Source: Kaistella haifensis DSM 19056 (lineage in GTDB: Bacteria; Bacteroidota; Bacteroidia; Flavobacteriales; Weeksellaceae). From it: a DNA stretch of 64,000 nucleotides. The notes beneath the pieces are model-generated. The model saw only the letters and a program-made list of their open reading frames with translations, was not told the origin of the DNA and ran no database searches. The stretch spans positions 21,678 through 85,677 of the forward strand of contig NZ_JASZ02000007.1 in assembly GCF_000735695.2 (NCBI RefSeq), in the 5' to 3' direction. The position numbers and the translations under genes are program-made. Shown in pieces: positions 54,185 to 64,000 of this stretch (its first letter is position 1; every line of letters begins with the position of its first letter).

Positions 54185-54382
54185 ATGATATTTAATTGGT
54201 TGTCACTTATCGCAGGATTCTTATACATCGTTTTAGGGATCGTTGTCATCATTTATAAATTTTTTATTATTTTCCTCGAACCAAACATTGCATATGCTAT
54301 GGGAGCATTGCTTATCCTTTACGGATTATTCAGAATTGGGCGAGTGGTTTATAGAATTCGACAAGAGAAAGATGAAGAATAG
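54185..54382 (+). CDS. Small two-helix membrane protein, unknown function
   Basis: This 65-residue protein consists of two hydrophobic segments (about 2-29 and 37-52) joined by FLEPNIAYA, with a basic and acidic C-terminal tail (RIRQEKDEE). It overlaps the following PstS-like gene by 11 bp, so the pair is translationally coupled. I recognise no family. It could help insert or support its lipoprotein neighbour, but that is a guess. Confidence 0.7.
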   Translation: MIFNWLSLIAGFLYIVLGIVVIIYKFFIIFLEPNIAYAMGALLILYGLFRIGRVVYRIRQEKDEE

Positions 54383-55244
54383 TTTTAAAATTTTCGCTTT
54401 AGTTTTTTTTACTCTGTTTATATCTTGTAAGAAAACGGATAGAGTGGTAGATGATCCTCAGCAGGGAACCATCACCATCGCTGCTGATGAATCTTTTCAA
54501 AGTGTTGCCCAAGCATTAACCGATAGATATATGGCCTTGAATCCTAATACTAAAATTAATCTAGAGATTAAGAAGGAGGATTTGGCGTTTCTGGATTTGT
54601 TGGATAATAAAGTTAGGGCTATTATTTTGTCAAGAGATTTAACAGAAGAAGAGAAAGCTGCTTACAAAAATAAAATCGACATGGATATGCTCCCCGCGAA
54701 GTTCGCAGTGGATGCGGTGGTTTTTGTAGCTTCGAAGAATTCTTCGAGATCATCAATTTCAATGGAAGAAATCCAAACGGAATTGCAATCTGAGGATAAA
54801 AAATTGATTTTCGATGGAACCAATTCTAGTAACTTGAATTTTGTAGCTCAGAAATTAAATAAAACTCCTTCCGAATTGAAATTTTCTGTCATTAGCGGGA
54901 ATAAAAATATCATCGAAGAAATTAACAAATTCCCTAATAAAATTGGAGTAATTAGTCTTAATACGATCAGCAGACCATATGATAAAGAGTCTGAAAATCT
55001 TAGAAATTCTGTGAAAATACTTCCGGTAGTTTCGAATAATAAGTCTTATACTCCAGACATCCAAAATCTCAGAACATTGAAGTATCCATTTGCCAGAGTT
55101 TTGTATTTCATTACCAATGAAGCTTACTATGGTTTAGCAAATGGACTGATTCGGTTTTCTTGTCAACAATTAGGACAAATAGTTGTCTCTAAAGAAGGTC
55201 TTCAGCCCTACAATATTTTCCAACGAGAGGTTCAGATGCGTTAA
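54372..55244 (+). CDS. PstS-like substrate-binding lipoprotein
   Basis: This 290-residue protein is of the phosphate-binding (PBP-like/PstS) family. ATG 54372 is chosen because it starts a lipoprotein signal (MKNSFKIFALVFFTLFISC, Cys19). It has TITIAADESFQSVAQALTD after the anchor and the C-terminal PFARVLYFITNEAYYGLANGLIRF characteristic of PstS. No phosphate transporter genes (pstC, pstA, pstB) are nearby. In this phylum such orphan proteins commonly sit between TonB and TPR genes, so a role outside phosphate uptake is likely. Confidence 0.85.
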   Translation: MKNSFKIFALVFFTLFISCKKTDRVVDDPQQGTITIAADESFQSVAQALTDRYMALNPNTKINLEIKKEDLAFLDLLDNKVRAIILSRDLTEEEKAAYKNKIDMDMLPAKFAVDAVVFVASKNSSRSSISMEEIQTELQSEDKKLIFDGTNSSNLNFVAQKLNKTPSELKFSVISGNKNIIEEINKFPNKIGVISLNTISRPYDKESENLRNSVKILPVVSNNKSYTPDIQNLRTLKYPFARVLYFITNEAYYGLANGLIRFSCQQLGQIVVSKEGLQPYNIFQREVQMR

Positions 55245-55337
55245 TTTTTATTAAAATTGAGTCTCAGAAGAAAATTTTTTACTTTTGGTATAAAAATTGG
55301 GATTAACTTGGCCTAATATTAATATTAAACAATTAAA

Positions 55338-57002
55338 ATGAAAGATATAATGAACGTAACAAAAAAAATTGCTTTAGGAGTTGCGGTTGGATTCATCTCC
55401 AACTTCGCATTTGCACAGACTTTACAAGATGGAATTGCAAGTGCTGATAGCCATAAGTACGCGAATGCGAAACAGGTATTCAAGCAAATGGTTACCAAAT
55501 CTCCAACAGCAGAAAATTATTTTTACTTAGGAAACTCTTATCTCACCCAATTTGAACCAAATTTCGAATTGGCACTAGAGAATTTCAATAAAGGTTTAGC
55601 AGCAGACAAAAAAAGTAATCTAAATAAATTAGGTTTGGCTTCTGTAAAACTAGCAAAAGGCGATAAATCTGCTGTCGCTGAAATCCAAAGGATTGTAAGT
55701 GATGCAAGAGATAAAGATCCTGAAGTTCTTTACAGAGCTGCGGAAGCACTAACGCTGTTCGGTGGAGCAAGCAATGCTGATTTAGCGATTGATTTCCTAA
55801 ATAGAGCGGTTGAAAAATCGCAAAAAAGTGGTACTCCAGCGTACTATTATTATACATTAGGAGATGCGTACCGTTTGAAATTGACGAATTCTCCGCAAGT
55901 TGCAGGTTCTGCGATGACAGCTTATGACAAAGCATTGCCTATTGCAAAGAATAAAGCATCAGTTTATACAAGAATTGGTACCCTTTGGATGCAAGCTCAG
56001 CAATGGCAAAAAGCAAAAGAAAGTATCGATAGAGCAATAGCTTCCGATCCAACTTATGCACCGGCTTATAAAGCAAAAGCGGCATACAATATCAAATATC
56101 AGAATAATGCTTTGGCAACTCAGGATTTGATGAACTATGCAAAATATGCTGATGAAGATCCGGATACTCAATTAGAAATTTCTAAATTATTCTTTACTAA
56201 TGAAGATTATGCAAATTCTAAAACTTATTTAGATAAAGTATTTGATAAAGTTAATGATCCTATCAAATATAAATTGAGAGCTTATCTTCAATATGCTGAC
56301 GGAGATTATGCTGCAGCAAAAACAAGTATGGATGAATTTATCGCTAAAGCTGAAAAATCTAGAATACAACCATCTGATCAAGGTTTATTAGGTTTGATCG
56401 CTGCAGGATTAGCCCATAAAGAAACCGATGCTGCTAAAAAGTCTGCCTTAACTACCGAAGCGCAACAGAAAATTGCAATAGCTAAAGCGGCTAAAGATGA
56501 AACGATGAATTGGGATGCGGAATTATTGAAGATTAAAGGCGGTGGCGGAATCAGTCAATCTGCAGTAGATTCGGGACCAACAACGCCCCAAATCGAAGAG
56601 TTGAAGAAGAAAGTAGTTGAAAATCCGCAAGATACAGATGCTTTATTTAAATTGGCCAATGCATATCAGGAAGCAAAAAACTGGAATGGAGCAATTCTTT
56701 CTTGGCAAAAAATGAGTGGTTTACTTCCTGATTGGGCACCAGCTTATTATAGCCAAGGTTATGCATACCAACAAGCAGGTAATAACGAATTGGCGAAAAT
56801 GGCGTATGAGAAGTTTATCGCTACTGTGAAGCCAGCTGATGTTGAAGCCAATAAAGAGACATTATCTTATGCATATTTTGCAGTGGCTTACTTAGTAAAA
56901 GACAGCGATATCGCAAAAGCTAAAGAATATGCAGCGAAATCGGTTCAGTTGAATCCTACTTATCAAGATGCTATCAACCTTAATAAAGCATTAAATAAGT
57001 AA
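55338..57002 (+). CDS. Exported tetratricopeptide-repeat protein
   Basis: This 554-residue protein has a signal peptide ending NFAFAQ. A start at the second ATG (55350, MNVTKKIALG) would give a tidier signal and is equally possible. It contains multiple TPR-like helical pairs, for example NYFYLGNSYLTQFEPNFELALENF, then AYYYYTLGDAYRL, then ALFKLANAYQEAKNWNGAILSW and PAYYSQGYAYQQAGNNELAKMAY. A proteolytic or binding partner is not evident. It follows the PstS-like gene by 93 bp, and its neighbours suggest an envelope-associated function tied to TonB transport. Confidence 0.88.
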   Translation: MKDIMNVTKKIALGVAVGFISNFAFAQTLQDGIASADSHKYANAKQVFKQMVTKSPTAENYFYLGNSYLTQFEPNFELALENFNKGLAADKKSNLNKLGLASVKLAKGDKSAVAEIQRIVSDARDKDPEVLYRAAEALTLFGGASNADLAIDFLNRAVEKSQKSGTPAYYYYTLGDAYRLKLTNSPQVAGSAMTAYDKALPIAKNKASVYTRIGTLWMQAQQWQKAKESIDRAIASDPTYAPAYKAKAAYNIKYQNNALATQDLMNYAKYADEDPDTQLEISKLFFTNEDYANSKTYLDKVFDKVNDPIKYKLRAYLQYADGDYAAAKTSMDEFIAKAEKSRIQPSDQGLLGLIAAGLAHKETDAAKKSALTTEAQQKIAIAKAAKDETMNWDAELLKIKGGGGISQSAVDSGPTTPQIEELKKKVVENPQDTDALFKLANAYQEAKNWNGAILSWQKMSGLLPDWAPAYYSQGYAYQQAGNNELAKMAYEKFIATVKPADVEANKETLSYAYFAVAYLVKDSDIAKAKEYAAKSVQLNPTYQDAINLNKALNK

Positions 57003-57022
57003 TTTACTCTTTTAATATTCCC

Positions 57023-57050
57023 AAATCCCACTCTTTTAAGTGGGATTTTT
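57023..57050 (+). terminator. Terminator after the TPR gene
   Basis: AAATCCCACT pairs with AGTGGGATTT around a 6-nt loop and continues into T residues, 20 bp after the stop. Confidence 0.88.
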
Positions 57051-57143
57051 ATGTTCTATAATAGGATATTTCATGAGTGGTTAATTTTTTCTCACAGATA
57101 TACAGTAAGTTGCGAATTTATTTGTAAAATAGGTTAGAAAAAA

Positions 57144-57174
57144 TTTGGAAAGGGAGAAAAAGTTGGTATCTTTG
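57144..57174 (+). promoter_or_regulatory. rRNA operon 1 promoter P1
   Basis: TTTG at 57144-57147, exactly 19 bp, then TATCTTTG at 57167-57174 is a full match to the Bacteroidota housekeeping promoter. Confidence 0.85.
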
Positions 57175-57291
57175 CAAACCCAAACAGAGAGATTTGTTAA
57201 AGGGGAGCGAAGTAGGGATTAGATTGAATTAGATAGTAATGGTGATTGATAAGGCTTACGAAAAAAAGTTTTAAAAATTATTCAAGAAATA

Positions 57292-57323
57292 TTTGGTCAA
57301 TTAAAAAATAGTTTATACTTTTG
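57292..57323 (+). promoter_or_regulatory. rRNA operon 1 promoter P2
   Basis: TTTG at 57292-57295, 20 bp, then TACTTTTG at 57316-57323 gives a second consensus promoter, 146 bp upstream of the 16S gene. Two tandem promoters suit high, growth-regulated rRNA expression. Confidence 0.8.
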
Positions 57324-57468
57324 CACACGCAAATCGGGGAACTGAACGACAGAACAAGTTCACTGAGATAAAAGCGGAAGAAGAGAGATCATTGAAAATA
57401 CAATAACAACCAAAAAAGTAAGGAAAAACTAAAGCGTCAATTTTTTTTTGAGTGAGTCAGACAAACAT

Positions 57469-58985
<1,517 letters not shown>

Positions 58986-59116
58986 TAGAGCGTCTTTAGA
59001 CGATAAACAAACAAGATACTTAAAGTATCACAAGCACTTACTCAAAAGATGCTTTAGTTTTTTTACTTTGGTTGGTATTAAAAAAAATACACCCACTAGA
59101 AATTAGTACAGGGAAG

Positions 59117-59180
59117 AGATACAAGAGCCAGGAGCCAAGAATCAAGACAGAATAAGTCTTGTATCTAGCATCTGGAATCT
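59117..59180. repeat. Imperfect hairpin in 16S-tRNA spacer
   Basis: Degenerate repeats AGAGCCAGGAGCCAAGAATCAAGAC face GTCTTGTATCTAGCATCTGG, giving an imperfect long inverted repeat. It is one of three such stem structures in this operon. Confidence 0.5.
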
Positions 59181-59196
59181 AATAGTCTAAAAAGAC

Positions 59197-59270
59197 AGTC
59201 TCGTAGCTCAGCTGGTTAGAGCGCTACACTGATAATGTAGAGGTCGGCAGTTCGAGCCTGCCCGAGACTA
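59197..59270 (+). tRNA. tRNA-Ile (GAT)
   Basis: This 74-nt tRNA in the ribosomal spacer has the acceptor stem AGTCTCG pairing with CGAGACT. The anticodon stem CTACA/TGTAG encloses loop CTGATAA with anticodon GAT at 59231-59233, and the T loop is TTCGAGC. CCA is not encoded. Confidence 0.95.
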
Positions 59271-59288
59271 CTAATTGAAAAGATGGAA

Positions 59289-59350
59289 AGACATCAGATA
59301 TGAGACATCAGACATTAAGTCTAAAGTCTGTAATCTGACATCTGAAGTCT
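59289..59350. repeat. Imperfect hairpin between the two spacer tRNAs
   Basis: AGACATCAGATATGAGACATCAGAC opposes GTCTGTAATCTGACATCTGAAGTCT. The GACATCAGA motif recurs at 62460-62529, before the 5S gene. Confidence 0.55.
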
Positions 59351-59356
59351 ACTAGC

Positions 59357-59430
59357 GGGGAATTAGCTCAGCTGGCTAGAGCGCCTGCCTTGCACGCAGG
59401 AGGTCAAGGGTTCGACTCCCTTATTCTCCA
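59357..59430 (+). tRNA. tRNA-Ala (TGC)
   Basis: This 74-nt tRNA has acceptor stem GGGGAAT/ATTCTCC, with the G3-U70 pair that identifies alanine tRNAs. The anticodon stem CCTGC/GCAGG has anticodon TGC at 59391-59393. Confidence 0.95.
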
Positions 59431-59644
59431 CAGTATTAAGATTTTGATTTAAAAGTTACGGATAGAGCCAAAAACAATATCTGTTCATCAGGGACTTAAT
59501 AAGAAATAAGATCATTGACATTAACGATAAGAACATCACAAAGAGAAAACCGAGCACTTACGGGTGCGGAGTTTACAAATAATAAGGTAACACGGTTGTG
59601 TTATCTGAACTAAAACTAAACTAATTTAACAATTAGGAAAGAAA

Positions 59645-62400
<2,756 letters not shown>

Positions 62401-62459
62401 TAAGGCGCACCGTAAGTGCATCAAAGGTTTACTCTTTGTGAAAGTTTTTATCGATAAAT

Positions 62460-62529
62460 AGACATCAGATGTAAGACATCAGAAATCAGACCATAAAGTC
62501 TGAAATCTCTTATCTGAAATCTGCCATCT
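62460..62529. repeat. Imperfect hairpin between 23S and 5S
   Basis: AGACATCAGATGTAAGACATCAG opposes CTGAAATCTCTTATCTGAAATCTG; it shares the GACATCAGA repeat with the tRNA spacer. Confidence 0.55.
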
Positions 62530-62539
62530 AAATACATAT

Positions 62540-62649
<110 letters not shown>

Positions 62650-62654
62650 TTTTT

Positions 62655-62688
62655 AAAGCTCAATCATTTTTTTGATTGAGCTTTTTTT
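62655..62688 (+). terminator. rRNA operon 1 terminator
   Basis: AAAGCTCAATC pairs with GATTGAGCTTT around a T-rich loop and continues into a T run. Confidence 0.9.
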
Positions 62689-62689
62689 A

Positions 62690-63371
62690 TTTATAAACTA
62701 ATAGCATTAGAAAATAATCGAATACAATAAATTGGAGGTGCAGTGTATTCTTTTTTTGTAGAAAATACGTCTATATAGTATTTAAAATTTACTCTTGGAA
62801 ATTAGACACTTGTTGAGAAAAACTAAGTCGTTATATCGCTTTTACCTCTATTGTCATCCGTGAAATTTGCTTTCTAAACATTTTAATGGAAGAGTATAAA
62901 AGAATCTTCTAGATCATCTTATTTTTAAACGAAAGCGCAACAAATAATCAAGATTGAACAATCAATCAAATGAATAATATTTGACATCTAATATTTTTTT
63001 TATTTTATAAAGATTATTAAAATTCAAGTTGAGTAGTGGTAAAATTTGACTTCGTCATTCATCTGCGTAGTTCCAGCTTATTCCTTCAACCCAATATTTT
63101 GTATTGATTCCAATCAATTTGATTTAATCATCAATTAACTTTTTAGTTTAATTATTAATTTAGAAAGTTTCGATATCATATTTCAACCCGTTATCAATGT
63201 TTTTTAATAGTGCTTGGACAACCTGCTGTTTTTAAGTAATATTTTCTAGAATTGATGACAGAATTAATATAAATATAATTCAGTTTTTCATTCTTGAACA
63301 AATAACATAACCCCGTAAGAATAATTTTTTCCTTCAGATATTCAGCAAGTTGAGTATGATTTAGAAAAATA
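62690..63371. other. Gene-free AT-rich interval between rRNA operons
   Basis: I see no gene or RNA in these 680 bp. From about 63336 the sequence becomes similar to the region before operon 1 (CAGATATNCAG), and from 63371 it is nearly identical to it with an offset of 6240 bp. Confidence 0.7.
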
Positions 63372-63383
63372 GGTTAGAAAAAA

Positions 63384-63414
63384 TTTGGAAAGGGAGAAAA
63401 AGTTGGTATCTTTG
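63384..63414 (+). promoter_or_regulatory. rRNA operon 2 promoter P1
   Basis: Same TTTG-N19-TATCTTTG arrangement as 57144-57174, identical in sequence. Confidence 0.85.
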
Positions 63415-63531
63415 CAAACCCAAACAGAGAGATTTGTTAAAGGGGAGCGAAGTAGGGATTAGATTGAATTAGATAGTAATGGTGATTGATAAGGCTTACG
63501 AAAAAAAGTTTTAAAAATTATTCAAGAAATA

Positions 63532-63563
63532 TTTGGTCAATTAAAAAATAGTTTATACTTTTG
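63532..63563 (+). promoter_or_regulatory. rRNA operon 2 promoter P2
   Basis: Same TTTG-N20-TACTTTTG arrangement as 57292-57323, identical in sequence. Confidence 0.8.
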
Positions 63564-63708
63564 CACACGCAAATCAGGGAACTGAACGACAGAACAAGTT
63601 CACTGAGATAAAAGCGGAAGAAGAGAGATCATTGAAAATACAATAACAACCAAAAAAGTAAGGAAAAACTAAAGCGTCAATTTTTTTTTGAGTGAGTCAG
63701 ACAAACAT

Positions 63709-64000
<292 letters not shown>

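Overview
The window is chromosomal DNA of a flavobacterium of the Weeksellaceae, most like Chryseobacterium or Kaistella. The evidence is the 16S rRNA, the promoters of the Bacteroidota type (TTTG, 19-20 nt, TAnnTTTG), the SusC/SusD pair, A-rich rather than Shine-Dalgarno start regions, and gene families typical of the phylum. Most genes are ordinary chromosomal ones. The accessory part is one integrated element at about 20.97-34.11 kb.

Region by region. (1) 1-3.5 kb: end of fabD, a GYDIA-type GHMP kinase, and pckA behind a perfect 22-bp palindrome. (2) 4.1-19.0 kb: a complete fructan utilisation locus. It holds a hybrid two-component sensor with a periplasmic sugar-binding domain, then a tight operon of MFS sugar porter, GH32 enzyme, SusC, SusD, a surface lipoprotein, a second divergent GH32 lipoprotein and fructokinase, closed by a terminator. 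Fructan would be bound and cut at the surface, imported by SusCD, trimmed in the periplasm, carried in by the MFS porter and phosphorylated. (3) 19.2-20.6 kb: a DUF4143-type ATPase, then gene remnants.

(4) 20.97-34.11 kb: an integrative mobilizable element of about 13.1 kb inserted at the 3' end of ssrA (tmRNA). A 15-bp direct repeat marks its ends, and paired TAGCACC repeats lie just inside each end. The left half carries a tyrosine integrase, an excisionase-like HTH protein, a helicase-like NTPase, an iteron cluster, a toprim primase and a HUH relaxase. The right half is very AT-rich and carries what looks like a peptide-secretion system: a 60-residue precursor with a double-glycine leader and two core cysteines, a membrane protein with VKOR and thioredoxin domains, a C39-peptidase ABC exporter, a strikingly short HlyD-like adaptor, and two secreted proteins with carboxypeptidase-regulatory-like domains. 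I consider this the best candidate for an undescribed system: export of a disulfide-bonded bacteriocin or signal peptide.

(5) 34.1-57 kb: tmRNA, a GC-rich structured repeat, two chromosomal relatives of an element-borne cargo gene, then housekeeping and envelope genes (SIMPL, GNAT, PspC, DsbD, TilS, OmpA, O-methyltransferase, NlpC/P60, KdtA, glycosyltransferase, LeuS), an ExbB-ExbD-ExbD-TonB operon that would energise SusCD, a PstS-like lipoprotein and a TPR protein. (6) 57.1-62.7 kb: a complete rRNA operon (16S, tRNA-Ile, tRNA-Ala, 23S, 5S) with tandem promoters. A second operon starts at about 63.4 kb and is cut by the window end. The 16S 3' end lacks the canonical CCTCC anti-Shine-Dalgarno core.
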